Numbered from the stretch's first letter, positions 1-9,506 are shown. The stretch is DNA of 64,000 nt from Bog-366 sp963722555 (GCA_963722555.1 CAVRNQ010000006.1:1426001-1490000), one strand, 5' to 3'. Numbers and translations are program-made. Notes: generated from the letters alone by a model not told the origin.

Positions 1-73
1 TCTGCAATTCGCCCAGCACGACACTCGCACCAGCCATCGTGCCCTTCAGAAAAACCCTTCTAGAAGTGGACAT
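1..73 (-). CDS. N-terminus of Tat-exported protein (partial)
   Basis: The reading frame begins with ATG at 73 and runs off the left edge, so only 24 residues are visible. They start MSTSRRVFLKGTMAGASVV, a textbook twin-arginine signal (SRRVFLKG followed by a small/hydrophobic stretch), so the product should be exported folded, often with a cofactor or as a periplasmic oxidoreductase or glycosidase. An AAGGAG ribosome site lies 7-8 bases upstream of the ATG. It lies 109 bp downstream of the GH2 gene in the same direction, so it probably belongs to the same carbohydrate operon. The enzyme class cannot be told from this fragment. Confidence 0.7.
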   Translation of the reverse strand, partial: MSTSRRVFLKGTMAGASVVLGELQ

Positions 74-182
74 GGGATTTCTCCTTGCGGCCGTCGGGCT
101 CACGAGGCAGCCCCCCTGGCCATGGGGATGGTTTGAGCGGGATCCCGGCTGCCTGAGGTGATGTCCCGCGCGCGCCGTGGCG

Positions 183-2351
183 CTATTCCGGGACGGATTT
201 CCCTTCCCGCTTCATGTCTTCGATATCGAAGCCACCCGAACGCGGTTCCCACCAATCGAGTGTTTGCTCCCCCGCAACGAAGCCCGTGGGCCGAAAAAGC
301 CGGAAAGCCAGATGGAGCGATGGTGAAGTGGGAACGGGCCACCTCGCGTCCAGCGTTTGGGGAGCGCCGATCTCCGGCAGATCTCTTTCGCCCCCAGCCA
401 GCTTGTTGTTGTCTCTGTCGCGGAGCTCCCAGCTCACGCGATAGCCGCGCAACGCATAGGAAGGGATTTCGTCTGGCTCGCGTCTGGAAATGGTGACGGT
501 AAACCCTGCCGGCCGCGACTCGAGGTTGAAATTCCATTTCATCTGGACGTGCGCAGGGCTGTTCAGGCTCTGCCAGACCTGGTAGGACGGACGGCGCTGC
601 CGGTTCTCGTCCACAACTCCGTGGTCCACGTTGCCTTCGGTCAGACCTGGCCACAGGTTGCGGTGCGATTTGTAATCCTGGTAGCACCACATCAGGGCGC
701 CGGCGATCCAATCCTGCCTACCGATTTGCTCCATCTGGTCGCGGAAAACCTGCACGCGGAGTTTGTCCGCAGCCGCCGAATCGGACGCAAAGACTCCTGG
801 AGTTCCAAATTCAGAAATAATTACCATCTTATTAGGATAATTGTGCTTGATACGCTCAAACACCGCCGGCAACAGACTGGTGGGTCCGTGCCAGGCGCCG
901 AAGTATTCGTTCCACATGATAAAATCAGCGATGCTGGCGGAGTTGTCGCCGGGGTTTTCCACAAACGCGATGCGGTCGTCGGGGTACGTGACATAGCGAT
1001 CAGGGTCGAGCGATTTCAGAAAGTCGTACATCGTCTTGAAGTAGGAGCGTCCGCCGGGCGTATCGGTGGCGCTCTCATTGCACACGCTCCAGGCAAAGAT
1101 ACTGGGATGATTGAAATCCTGCTCGATCATCTCACGCATCATCTGTTGGGCCAGGGCAATGACTTTCGGGTCAGACATCTGCTCGCCACTAAACTGCCAC
1201 ACGGGAATTTCCGGGATCAGCAGAATGCCGTTGCGGTCGGCGTAGTCGAGGATGTAAGGGTGCTGCGGGTAGTGGACGGGACGGGTGAGGGTCATCTGGA
1301 GATTCTTCATATCGTCCCAGTCGTATTTCATCGTACCGCGTGTCTCGGCCAGCCCCTCCCCGGGCGACTCCTCATGGCGCGCCATGCCCGTCAGACGGAC
1401 CGGTTCGCCGTTCAAGAGGAGATGCCGGTCGCGAATCTCGACGGTGCGCGCGCCGAAATTATCAGTGAGCAAATCAAGAGGATTCCCGCGGGCATCCTGC
1501 AGGATAACTTCCGCGCGGTAAACATTGGGGTGGTCGAAATCCCAGAGCTTTACCGAATCGATCCGGAGCACCAGGGTCTTGCTTTGTGAACCCGGGGGGA
1601 GGGTCAATGACTGCTCTGCGGCCGCTGTCGCAGGGCCGCCTCCTGGAGGCCAAGCCTTCAGGAGGAGCTTCAATGGCAGGGGTTTCGTCGCATGGTTTTC
1701 TAGGAAGACCGTGTCGCTGACGTTCGCGCTTGTGCCTTCCACCTGGGGGCGGATTTGCTGTCGTCGGATGAACGCGTCGCCGGTCACGTTCAGCCAGACG
1801 TCGCGCACCACGCCGCCATAGTGCCACCAGTCGTACCAAAGGTTCCGGGTCGAGACAAGCTTCATGGCCCACCCGGGAATGGTCTGGGTGGTTGGCTGGT
1901 TGTTGATCTCCACAGCGAGAACATTGAGGGATTTCAAATGCGCTGTGACATCGAAAAAGTACTCGGTGTGTCCGCCCTCATGCCCACCGATTTCGCTGCC
2001 ATTCAGCCACACCCGCGACTTGTAGAACGTCGCGCCGAAATGGATCTCCACATGTTTGGCACGCAGCTCCTCGGGGACTTCAAACGAGCGGAAATACCAG
2101 GCCGTGCCTTCGAAGTCGTCGTATTTGCCAACGTTCCAGGAATGCGGGACGCGCACCGTATCCGTGCCCTCAGGGAGTTGCCTCATCCAGCCTCGCGCTT
2201 CACCCTGTTTCCCCGGGTCTGTGCGGAACTGCCAGTCACCGTTGAGATCCACATGCAGGGAAGCGAGGACCCTGGCAGGCCAGAGCATGCACAGGCCAAC
2301 GCCTGACAGCACAAGGGCTTGCGACAGCTTCTTATCCCGGAACAATCTCAT
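183..2351 (-). CDS. Glycoside hydrolase family 2 (beta-glucuronidase/beta-galactosidase-like)
   Basis: 722-residue secreted glycosidase. The start at 2351 (MRLFRDKKL) is preferred over an upstream in-frame ATG at 2513 because it places a signal peptide (hydrophobic run to about residue 30, ending VLA) at the N-terminus and has GAGG upstream. The order matches GH2: jelly-roll sugar-binding domain (about 40-195, with WYFRSFEVP and RVWLNG), immunoglobulin-like domain (about 200-305), then a TIM barrel. The general acid/base is the Glu of WSVCNE (about residue 426) and the nucleophile the Glu of IISEFG (about residue 514). It would remove a beta-linked sugar (galactose, glucuronate or similar) from a polysaccharide side chain. 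It is divergent from the acetylesterase and co-directional with the Tat protein. Substrate cannot be fixed from sequence. Confidence 0.9.
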   Translation of the reverse strand: MRLFRDKKLSQALVLSGVGLCMLWPARVLASLHVDLNGDWQFRTDPGKQGEARGWMRQLPEGTDTVRVPHSWNVGKYDDFEGTAWYFRSFEVPEELRAKHVEIHFGATFYKSRVWLNGSEIGGHEGGHTEYFFDVTAHLKSLNVLAVEINNQPTTQTIPGWAMKLVSTRNLWYDWWHYGGVVRDVWLNVTGDAFIRRQQIRPQVEGTSANVSDTVFLENHATKPLPLKLLLKAWPPGGGPATAAAEQSLTLPPGSQSKTLVLRIDSVKLWDFDHPNVYRAEVILQDARGNPLDLLTDNFGARTVEIRDRHLLLNGEPVRLTGMARHEESPGEGLAETRGTMKYDWDDMKNLQMTLTRPVHYPQHPYILDYADRNGILLIPEIPVWQFSGEQMSDPKVIALAQQMMREMIEQDFNHPSIFAWSVCNESATDTPGGRSYFKTMYDFLKSLDPDRYVTYPDDRIAFVENPGDNSASIADFIMWNEYFGAWHGPTSLLPAVFERIKHNYPNKMVIISEFGTPGVFASDSAAADKLRVQVFRDQMEQIGRQDWIAGALMWCYQDYKSHRNLWPGLTEGNVDHGVVDENRQRRPSYQVWQSLNSPAHVQMKWNFNLESRPAGFTVTISRREPDEIPSYALRGYRVSWELRDRDNNKLAGGERDLPEIGAPQTLDARWPVPTSPSLHLAFRLFRPTGFVAGEQTLDWWEPRSGGFDIEDMKREGKSVPE

Positions 2352-2598
2352 GCTCAACCTCACAGCAAAGGGACATTCGAAAAGCCGGGGTGATTCTACC
2401 TGACCACGGGATGTACTGCAAAGGTCCGACTGCCAGCGACCGTGTGATAGAAGGGCGGGCAACGCCGAGCCTTCCTGTGCGGTCCGGCCTGGTCCAGGAC
2501 TCCGCGAGTGCATGTGGTATCACCGCGGAGCCGGTGTTACTATCTGCCGGACCTCCCAAGGGGAGGGCTTTGATCATGCTAACGAAAGGGTGTCACCA

Positions 2599-4272
2599 AT
2601 GAGGACTCAATCGAGATGGTGCAATGGGATTTCCCAGCCCGGGTCACGACTGCCTGGCAGCCTGCTCTGGCATGCATGGGTAGGTTCCCGGATCCAGCGC
2701 CCCCAACGGCTGCTGCGGGTCATCTGGCTGGCTGGATGTTCTTTGCTGCTGATGGTTACCACCGCAACCGCTGAGGTGAAACTGCCCGCGGTAATCGGCG
2801 ACAACATGGTATTGCAGCAAGGCCGGCAGGTAGCGATCTGGGGGACGGCTGAGGCGGGTGAACAAGTCGCGGTGAGCCTGGGCGAACAAAAGCAGGTGGC
2901 TACGGCTGATTCCAAGGGTTTGTGGAAAGTGCAACTGGAGCCACTTAAGGCGGGCGGGCCCTGGGAAATGACGGTGGCGGGAAAGAACACCATAACGATC
3001 CATAACGTGCTGGTGGGCGAAGTGTGGGTGTGCTCCGGCCAGTCGAACATGCAGATGGCTGTGACGAACAGTCAAAAGGCGTGGGGTGGCGTACTGAACG
3101 CCGACAAGGAGGCTGCGGCGGGCAACTATCCCCTGATTCACCTCTTCACTGTGCAGCGCGCGGTCGCAGGAAGGCCGCAGACCGACGTGCAGGGCCAATG
3201 GGTGGTGGCGGCTCCCCAGACGGTGGGGGAGTTCTCCGCGGTCGGCTACTTCTTCGGGCGGGATCTGCATCGCGCCATAAAAACACCCATAGGAATGATT
3301 GCCACCTCCTGGGGCGGAACGCCGGCGGAGGCCTGGATGAGCGATGCGGCACTGGACGCCGACCCGGACCTGAAGATCCTGGCGGACTCCTGGCGGCAGA
3401 AAATCGCCGAGTACCCCCAGGTATTTGAGAAGTACGAACAGCAATTGGCGGAATGGGAAAAGTCCGCGGAAGAGGCGCAGGCGGACGGAAAAGTGGCGCC
3501 GGCCATTCCCAGTGCACCCGGAGACCCGCGCAGCAATCCTTGGCGAGCTGCGGGGTTGTGGAATGCGATGGCCGCACCCCTCAATCCCTATGCGATCGCC
3601 GGTGCCATCTGGTACCAAGGTGAAGCCAACGCGGAATTCGCTTATCAGTACCGCAAGACTTTCGCGACTATGATCCAGGACTGGCGCCGCGCCTGGAACG
3701 AGGGGGATTTCCCGTTCCTCTTCGTCCAACTCGCCAGTTTCAGCCAGGAATATGCCCCCGCAGATTCCTGGGCGGTAGTAAGGGAATCGCAGGCAAAGAC
3801 CCTGGCGCTGCCCAAGACCGGACTGGCCGTGGCTACTGACATTGGCGATTCGCACGATATTCACCCCAAGAACAAGCAGGAAGTCGGACGCCGGCTGGCC
3901 TTGGTGGCAGAAGCCATCGCCTACGGGCGGAAAGTGGAGTACTCGGGGCCAACCTTCAAGTCAATGCAGGTGGAAAAAGGAACGCTGCGCCTGCAATTTG
4001 AGCACCTGGGCGGGGGATTGGTCGTGCGCGGTGCGACACTTCTAGGGTTTCAGATTGCCGGGCAAGATCAAAAGTTCGTCGCGGCGGAAGCCAAGATCGA
4101 GGGGAAGGAAGTGGTGATTTCGAGCCCGCACGTCCCCAGCCCCGTGGCCGCGCGCTACGCCTGGGCGGACGATCCCAAGTGCAATCTCTATAACCAAGTG
4201 GGCCTGCCCGCGCCACCGTTCCGCAGCGACGACTGGCCGGTCCCGACCGAAGGACAAGTTCGCCAGAAATGA
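2599..4272 (+). CDS. Sialate O-acetylesterase-type SGNH esterase
   Basis: 557-residue exported esterase. The start at 2599 (MRTQSRW) gives a long n-region followed by a hydrophobic signal segment (about residues 40-58); a start at 2512 is also open. Family motifs are all present: SGQSNM (about 146-151, nucleophile block), SWGGTPAEAWMS, WYQGEANA (block III) and GDSHDIHPKNK (catalytic Asp/His). The family removes O-acetyl groups from sialic acid or, in soil bacteria, from plant polysaccharides such as pectin and xylan; with a rhamnosidase nearby the latter is more likely. It heads a plus-strand group followed 47 bp later by the oxidoreductase and, beyond an insertion sequence, the GH78 rhamnosidase. 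Confidence 0.88.
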   Translation: MRTQSRWCNGISQPGSRLPGSLLWHAWVGSRIQRPQRLLRVIWLAGCSLLLMVTTATAEVKLPAVIGDNMVLQQGRQVAIWGTAEAGEQVAVSLGEQKQVATADSKGLWKVQLEPLKAGGPWEMTVAGKNTITIHNVLVGEVWVCSGQSNMQMAVTNSQKAWGGVLNADKEAAAGNYPLIHLFTVQRAVAGRPQTDVQGQWVVAAPQTVGEFSAVGYFFGRDLHRAIKTPIGMIATSWGGTPAEAWMSDAALDADPDLKILADSWRQKIAEYPQVFEKYEQQLAEWEKSAEEAQADGKVAPAIPSAPGDPRSNPWRAAGLWNAMAAPLNPYAIAGAIWYQGEANAEFAYQYRKTFATMIQDWRRAWNEGDFPFLFVQLASFSQEYAPADSWAVVRESQAKTLALPKTGLAVATDIGDSHDIHPKNKQEVGRRLALVAEAIAYGRKVEYSGPTFKSMQVEKGTLRLQFEHLGGGLVVRGATLLGFQIAGQDQKFVAAEAKIEGKEVVISSPHVPSPVAARYAWADDPKCNLYNQVGLPAPPFRSDDWPVPTEGQVRQK

Positions 4273-4319
4273 CCTGAGGCTGTCATGATCGAAGCGCCCC
4301 TCCGCGGACGAGGACCGTC

Positions 4320-5306
4320 ATGTTGAAGTGGTTGGTGATTGGCATTGGTGACATCACGACGAAGCGGGTGATCCCCGCCCTGCTCACCGAGGAACGCAGC
4401 GAGTTGTGGGGAATTGTAACCCGTGATCCCGGCAAGGCGGCGCGTTACGGGGTGGCCGCGTTCACCGAACTGGGCCGCGCGCTCGCAGCCGATGGCGCGG
4501 ATGCGGTTTACGTGGCCTCACCCGTATTCCTGCACGCGCCGCAGACGCTTGCTTCGCTGCGCGCCGCGAAGCACGTGCTGTGCGAGAAGCCTATGGCCAT
4601 GACCTACGCCCAGGCACGCTCCATGGTCGGGGCGGCGGAGGCGGCGGGCAAGACCTTGGGAGTGGCCTACTATCGCCGCACCTACCCCAAGGTGCGGCGA
4701 GCTCTCGAACTCCTGCGGCAGGGGGCAGTCGGACAGCCCCTGCTTGCCTACATAACCTGTCATGATGGGTGGCCGGGAGAAGAGGACTATGCCCCCTGGC
4801 GGCTCGACCCCGCCCAAGCGGGCGGTGGCCCGCTGTATGACATCGGCTCACATCGCATTGATGTGCTGAACTTCCTCTTCGGAGAGCCGCAGCAGGTTTC
4901 GGCACACCTGGCCAACGCGGTGCATGCGGGGCTGGTGGAGGATTGCGCGACGGTCGTAATCGAATACCGCAGCAAGGTGCGCGGCATCGTGGACGTGCGC
5001 TGGAACTCGCAGATAAAACGGGACGAGTTCCGCATTGTCGGGACCGACGGCGAAATGGACCTCACTCCGCTCAATGGCCCAGAGCTTGTGTACTCCGGCG
5101 GGCGAGAGAATCTGCCGCCGCACCCGAATCTACATTTTCCCTGCATTCAGAATTTCGTGGCGGCGGTGATGGATGGCGCGCCTCTGCTGGCGAGCGGTTT
5201 GAGTTCGCTTTGGACCGATTGGGTGACCGAGCAGGCGGTGGCCTCGGCTGCGCTGGGCCGCCAGGGGGCAACACAGACCAGGACTTTCCCCATTTTTTCT
5301 GTCTGA
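4320..5306 (+). CDS. Gfo/Idh/MocA-family oxidoreductase, 3' end altered by IS
   Basis: 328-residue NAD(P)-dependent sugar oxidoreductase. The N-terminal Rossmann fold starts VIGIGDITTKRVIPAL, the dinucleotide-domain motif CEKPMA lies near residue 91, and the C-terminal alpha/beta domain carries GGGPLYDIGSHRIDVL with the typical catalytic Asp/His. The RBS GAGG is 6 bases from the ATG. The family oxidises or isomerises sugars, fitting the surrounding polysaccharide enzymes. The last eight codons (after ...GATQT) come from the inverted repeat of the insertion sequence that begins at 5279. The uninterrupted gene, read across the duplicated target at 6701, would have ended ATQTP-stop, so the insertion changes only the extreme C-terminus and the protein is probably still functional. 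Confidence 0.92.
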   Translation: MLKWLVIGIGDITTKRVIPALLTEERSELWGIVTRDPGKAARYGVAAFTELGRALAADGADAVYVASPVFLHAPQTLASLRAAKHVLCEKPMAMTYAQARSMVGAAEAAGKTLGVAYYRRTYPKVRRALELLRQGAVGQPLLAYITCHDGWPGEEDYAPWRLDPAQAGGGPLYDIGSHRIDVLNFLFGEPQQVSAHLANAVHAGLVEDCATVVIEYRSKVRGIVDVRWNSQIKRDEFRIVGTDGEMDLTPLNGPELVYSGGRENLPPHPNLHFPCIQNFVAAVMDGAPLLASGLSSLWTDWVTEQAVASAALGRQGATQTRTFPIFSV

Positions 5307-6700
5307 TTTCAGGCAAGTAATAGAACCAGCGGGAGTTGTTTTTTCTAACAAGTGAACGGGGACGAACTCCGTGGTAGAAGGGTTTTTGCGAGAAATCCAA
5401 ACCACCTGGGAGGCATCCCCGATGCACGATAACAGACTGCGTTCCCGACTGAAAGCCCAGCTCACGAAGTTCTCCTTGCAGCTCACCGAAGGTCTGAGCC
5501 GCCCCTTACAGAAGTTCGTCGGTCAGATGTTGTTTGGCGTGCAGGCCAGTCAGGACGTGAAGCTCAGCAACATCGCGCGCAGCCTGAAAGAAGAGATTGA
5601 TTTGATCAAGACGGAGAACCGTCTGTCGCGCAATCTGGAGGCGACGGAACTGGAAAGCCACCTGAGCGAGCGCTTGGCAGCGCTGGGGAGTCGACGAGTA
5701 GAAGCGAACACGGTGCTGTGCCTGGACCTGAGTGACCTGCGCAAGGAATACGCCCAGAAGATGGAATACCTGGCAAAGGTGCGGGACGGCAGCACCGGCG
5801 AACTGCATGACGGCTATTGGTTGTGTGACATCACGGCGGCGGAGGTGAAAAGCAGCGAGATCGTGCCGCTGTACCAGAAGCTGTACTCGGCGGAGGCGAA
5901 AGAGTTCCGTAGTGAGAACGCGGAGATTCTGGCGGCCGTGGACTTAGTGCGGAGCCATACGAGAGGGCGAGGGATCTGGGTGCTAGATCGAGGCGGAGAC
6001 CGCCGGGAGGTGTTGGAGCCGCTGCTGGCGCGGCGGGAGCGCTTTGTGATCCGGTCCACCGGTAAACGTTTCGTGATCGATCGACGCCGCCTGCAAGGGA
6101 GTGTGGCGGAGGTGGGTGGCCGGTGTCGTCTGCGTTATGCGGCGCGCGTGATCAAGATCGAAGAGGGGAAAGAAAAGGTCTATGAGCTCCGCTACGGTGC
6201 CGAACCCCTGCACCTGCCGGGGCGAGAGGAGAAGATGCTCTTGGTGGTGGTGGCCGGTTTCGGGAAAGATCCGCTCCTGCTGTTGACCAACCTGGAGGGA
6301 GCGCGGGACTCAGAATCGCTATGGTGGATCGTGCAAATCTATCTGACCCGCTGGAAAATTGAGGAAACTTTTCGCTTCCTCAAACAGAGCTATCACTTGG
6401 AAGATATTCGCGTTCTGCGCTATCAACGGCTGAAAAACCTGGTGGTGTTGGTGACGGCCGCGGCTTACTTTGCCGCCACTTTCTTAGGGCAGAAGTTAAA
6501 GTTGAGAATCTTGTGCGAAAGGCTCCTGATCATTTCCTTCCGCTTCTTCGGCATTCCGCCTTTCCGCTTCTACGCTCTGGCCGATGGCATCCATAAGGTT
6601 CTTTCTCAAACCAGCCCCGAACCATCCGGTCCACCGCCCAAAACTTGGCAATTGGAACTCCTGCTGGCTTGGGAAGGCTAAAAAATGGGGAAAGTCCTGA
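5279..6700 (+). mobile_element. Complete IS4-type insertion sequence with target duplication
   Basis: The element is bounded by perfect 20-bp inverted repeats, CAGGACTTTCCCCATTTTTT at 5279-5298 and its complement at 6680-6699. It is flanked by an 11-bp direct repeat GCAACACAGAC at 5268-5278 and 6701-6711; one base of ambiguity means the duplication may be 10 bp. It carries one transposase gene filling most of its 1.42 kb. Perfect repeats, intact duplication and an intact transposase indicate a recent insertion. Joining the flanks restores the native stop of the oxidoreductase gene (ACC CCT TGA). Confidence 0.95.
5422..6681 (+). CDS. IS4-family DDE transposase
   Basis: 419 residues from the ATG at 5422, chosen because GGGAGG lies 8 bases upstream (an in-frame start at 5371 would lack this). 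The DDE signature is visible: first Asp in VLCLDLSDL, second in IWVLDRGGD, and the C-terminal Y-x2-R-x3-E-x6-K motif in YLTRWKIEETFRFLKQ, exact for the IS4 superfamily. It catalyses cut-and-paste movement of the surrounding element. The frame is intact and ends at the beginning of the right inverted repeat. It is unrelated in detail to the second IS4-type transposase at 18.1 kb, and the terminal repeats differ. Confidence 0.93.
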   Translation: MHDNRLRSRLKAQLTKFSLQLTEGLSRPLQKFVGQMLFGVQASQDVKLSNIARSLKEEIDLIKTENRLSRNLEATELESHLSERLAALGSRRVEANTVLCLDLSDLRKEYAQKMEYLAKVRDGSTGELHDGYWLCDITAAEVKSSEIVPLYQKLYSAEAKEFRSENAEILAAVDLVRSHTRGRGIWVLDRGGDRREVLEPLLARRERFVIRSTGKRFVIDRRRLQGSVAEVGGRCRLRYAARVIKIEEGKEKVYELRYGAEPLHLPGREEKMLLVVVAGFGKDPLLLLTNLEGARDSESLWWIVQIYLTRWKIEETFRFLKQSYHLEDIRVLRYQRLKNLVVLVTAAAYFAATFLGQKLKLRILCERLLIISFRFFGIPPFRFYALADGIHKVLSQTSPEPSGPPPKTWQLELLLAWEG

Positions 6701-6883
6701 GCAACACAGACCCCTTGACAAAGGGCTAATACCCGGCAAAAGCACACCTAAACACGCGTGAAACCTTTTGGCTCGTGCGCTCGCGCCTTGAACCCTGGGG
6801 CCACGCGTGATACATACATAGCGTCCATCCGACCCGCCATGTCGAGTGACGGATTCAGTATCTTCGAGGTGAAAAAGACTGCC

Positions 6884-9259
6884 ATGCAACCCCGCCTTTC
6901 AAATTGTGTACTCTTCGTCATCTTATTGGCTGCGGCCTTCCCGGCCGGCGTGTCAAACTCCCAGACGGCCAGTCCCGACTTGCTGACCCAAACCTGGACG
7001 GCAAGCTGGATCGCACATCCGGACGGCCCGGCGCGCGAATTCGGCCTCTTCCATTTTCGCAAGACGTTCACGCTCACTTCGGCCCCTCAGCGTTTTGTCA
7101 TCCATGCCAGCGGAGACAACCGCTACGAACTCTTTGTTAACGGCCAACGCGTGCTGGCGGGGCCGGCGCGTGGCGACTTAAAGCACTGGCGATATGAAAC
7201 GCTCGATATCGCCCCGCAGTTGCAGGCGGGAAAGAACGTCCTGGCGGCAGTGGTGTGGAGCTACGCCGAACTCGCCCCCATGGCGCAGATGATGAACGAA
7301 ACCGGATTGATGGTGCAGGGTGACGGCGCCGCGGAAGCCGTGGCCAATACGGACGCTTCCTGGAAGGCCTTCAAGAGCCAGGCCCTCCAGCCCATTCCCT
7401 ACAACACCCAGACCATGGGCGCGTACTTCGTAGTCGGCCCCGGCGAACGCTGGGATGCCTCGCGCTATCCCTGGGGGTGGGAGAAGCTCGATTACGATGA
7501 CTCCGCCTGGGTCCTTGCAAGCGTGGTGTCGCCAGCCCTGCCACGCGGCGCGAAGGATGCCGCTTCGCGCTGGTTCCTGATGCCCCGCAACATTCCGCTC
7601 ATGGAAGAAAAAGCCGAGCGGCTCGCGCGCCTGGTGCGCTCGCAAGGGGTTGAAGCGAGCAGCGACTTTCCGCTGGGCCACTCACCCCTCACGATTCCGG
7701 CGAATACCCGTGCGACCTTGCTGTTCGACCAGGCGCGCCTGACCACGGCTTACCCGGAACTGCTCACCAGCGGCGGGCTCGGCGCGGAAATTACTCTGAC
7801 TTATGCGGAGGCCCTCTTCAAGAATCATGTAAAAGGCAATCGCAATGAAACCGAGGGCCGTGAGATCGTCGGGTACCACGACCAATTCCTTCCCGATGGC
7901 GGCGAGCATCGCCTGTTCCGCTCTCTTTGGTGGAGGACTTATCGTTATTTGCAGGTGGATGTCGCGACGCAGTCCGAACCGGTCGTGCTCGAAGACCTGC
8001 GCGGGGCTTTCACGGCGTATCCGTTCGAGAGGCGCGCCCAATTCGAGAGCAGTGATCCTGAACTCGCCAAAATGTGGGAAGTCGGCTGGCGCACCGCGCG
8101 GCTTTGCGCGCACGAGACCTATATGGACTGCCCGTATTATGAACAATTGCAATATGGCGGCGATACCCGTATCCAGTCACTCATTTCCCTCTATATGACG
8201 GGCGATGACCGCCTGGTGAAGAACGCCATCGAGACCCTGGATGAATCCCGCACCCCTGAAGGCCTGACGCAAAGCCGTTATCCTTCCTGGCTGCCGCAAT
8301 ACATCCCGCCCTTTTCGCTCTTCTGGATCGGCATGATGCACGACCTCTGGTGGTATCGCGGCGACGTGGACTTCCTGCGCGGCTATCTCCCCGGAGTGCG
8401 CAACGTTCTGATCTGGTATGAAAACGGCCTTTCGCCTTCCGGTCTGTTGGGCCGGCAGGACTGGTGGAACTTCGTCGATTGGCCGCAAGAGTTTGACGAT
8501 GGCGTACCGCCCCTCGAGAAAGACGGGCAGTCGTCCATGTTGAGCCTGCAGTTCGCCGCCGGACTGCGCGCGGCTGCCGATCTGGAAGGCTCTTACGGCG
8601 ACCCGGCGCGAGCCGCGCACGATCGCGCCCTGGCCGCAAAGATTGCGGCTGCGGTCTACAAGGCATGCTGGGATCCTACGCGCCATCTCGTGGCCGACAC
8701 TCCGGCGCACAAACGCTTCAGCCAGCACGCCAACATCCTGGCTATCCTGGAGAATTCCATCCCGGCCGCGGACCAGGCGGCTGTGATGAAGACCGTGCTG
8801 AGCGATGCTTCGATCACCCAAGCCACCTACTATTTCCGGTTTTACCTATTCCGCGCCTTGAAGAAGGTCGGCATGGGTGATCAGTACTTGGAGCAGCTTG
8901 CTCCCTGGCGACAGATGCTGGCCTTGGGCTTGACCACCTGGGCTGAGTCTCCTGAGCCGGTGCGCTCCGACTGCCACGCCTGGAGCGCGCATCCAAATTT
9001 CGACCTGCTCGCCACGGTCGCCGGAATTGAGCCCGCTGCCGCCGGCTTTCGCGAGGTGGAGATTCGCCCCCACCTCGGAGCCCTGCAACAACTCAAGGCC
9101 TCACTCCCGCACCCCCAGGGAGAAATCCGCGTTGCCTATGAACGCCACGGGAAAGGCTTAACGGCTGACATCGATTTGCCGGAGAAATTGCACGGCCAGT
9201 TCTATTGGAACGGCAAGCCCACCCCGCTGCACGGCGGCCATCAGCATTTGGTGTTTTAG
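6884..9259 (+). CDS. GH78-type alpha-L-rhamnosidase, secreted
   Basis: 791 residues from ATG 6884, chosen because it opens a clear signal peptide (MQPRLSNCVLFVILLAAAF...) while earlier in-frame ATGs (from 6758) do not. After the signal comes an N-terminal carbohydrate-binding-like domain (about 30-210, with SWIAHPDG and YELFVNGQRV). An (alpha/alpha)6 barrel follows with the family motif ETYMDCPYYEQLQYGGDTR, then the C-terminal beta-sandwich. WAESPEPVRSDCHAWSAHP near the end of the barrel is also typical. The family hydrolyses terminal alpha-L-rhamnose from pectin side chains and glycosides. Before the IS inserted, the gene lay about 170 bp downstream of the oxidoreductase, so the IS may have split an operon. 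Confidence 0.9.
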   Translation: MQPRLSNCVLFVILLAAAFPAGVSNSQTASPDLLTQTWTASWIAHPDGPAREFGLFHFRKTFTLTSAPQRFVIHASGDNRYELFVNGQRVLAGPARGDLKHWRYETLDIAPQLQAGKNVLAAVVWSYAELAPMAQMMNETGLMVQGDGAAEAVANTDASWKAFKSQALQPIPYNTQTMGAYFVVGPGERWDASRYPWGWEKLDYDDSAWVLASVVSPALPRGAKDAASRWFLMPRNIPLMEEKAERLARLVRSQGVEASSDFPLGHSPLTIPANTRATLLFDQARLTTAYPELLTSGGLGAEITLTYAEALFKNHVKGNRNETEGREIVGYHDQFLPDGGEHRLFRSLWWRTYRYLQVDVATQSEPVVLEDLRGAFTAYPFERRAQFESSDPELAKMWEVGWRTARLCAHETYMDCPYYEQLQYGGDTRIQSLISLYMTGDDRLVKNAIETLDESRTPEGLTQSRYPSWLPQYIPPFSLFWIGMMHDLWWYRGDVDFLRGYLPGVRNVLIWYENGLSPSGLLGRQDWWNFVDWPQEFDDGVPPLEKDGQSSMLSLQFAAGLRAAADLEGSYGDPARAAHDRALAAKIAAAVYKACWDPTRHLVADTPAHKRFSQHANILAILENSIPAADQAAVMKTVLSDASITQATYYFRFYLFRALKKVGMGDQYLEQLAPWRQMLALGLTTWAESPEPVRSDCHAWSAHPNFDLLATVAGIEPAAAGFREVEIRPHLGALQQLKASLPHPQGEIRVAYERHGKGLTADIDLPEKLHGQFYWNGKPTPLHGGHQHLVF

Positions 9260-9263
9260 GCAA

Positions 9264-9302
9264 GGGGAAAGCCGCAGACTTAAAGAATTAGTCTGCGCCA
9301 CC
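9264..9302 (-). repeat. REP-like palindrome (GTGG-CGCAGACT type)
   Basis: Read on the minus strand: GGTGG, then stem CGCAGACT, nine-base loop, AGTCTGCG, then GCTTTCCC. It lies just after the GH78 stop and could also act as a transcript 3' end. It is the first of several elements with this architecture. Confidence 0.65.
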
Positions 9303-9386
9303 GTGCTCGCTGAAGCTGACCGGGGGACTGGGCTTTCTGTGGTTTTTGTCCGGCCCACCAAAGGAGGGTTTCCATGTCGAACCACG

Positions 9387-9424
9387 GGTGGCGCAGACAT
9401 CGTTTTAGGATGTGTGCGTTTTGA
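9387..9424 (+). repeat. REP-like palindrome (GTGG-CGCAGACATC type)
   Basis: GGTGG followed by an imperfect stem CGCAGACATC / GATGTGTGCG around a 6-7 base loop. Same family as the element at 9264 but in the opposite orientation. The 300-bp gap 9260-9560 holds nothing else recognisable. Confidence 0.6.
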
Positions 9425-9506
9425 GATTCAGGGTATGGTATCCATGGCGAGGAGGGAGGTATCTTGCCGGCAGCAGACCCGGAAGCTCGACCATGTCTGC
9501 CGGTGC

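Noticed and set aside
357..1589. Plus-strand open frame of 410 codons opposite the GH2 gene
   Set aside because: Same reason: antisense of a well-supported glycosidase, with no recognisable protein family.
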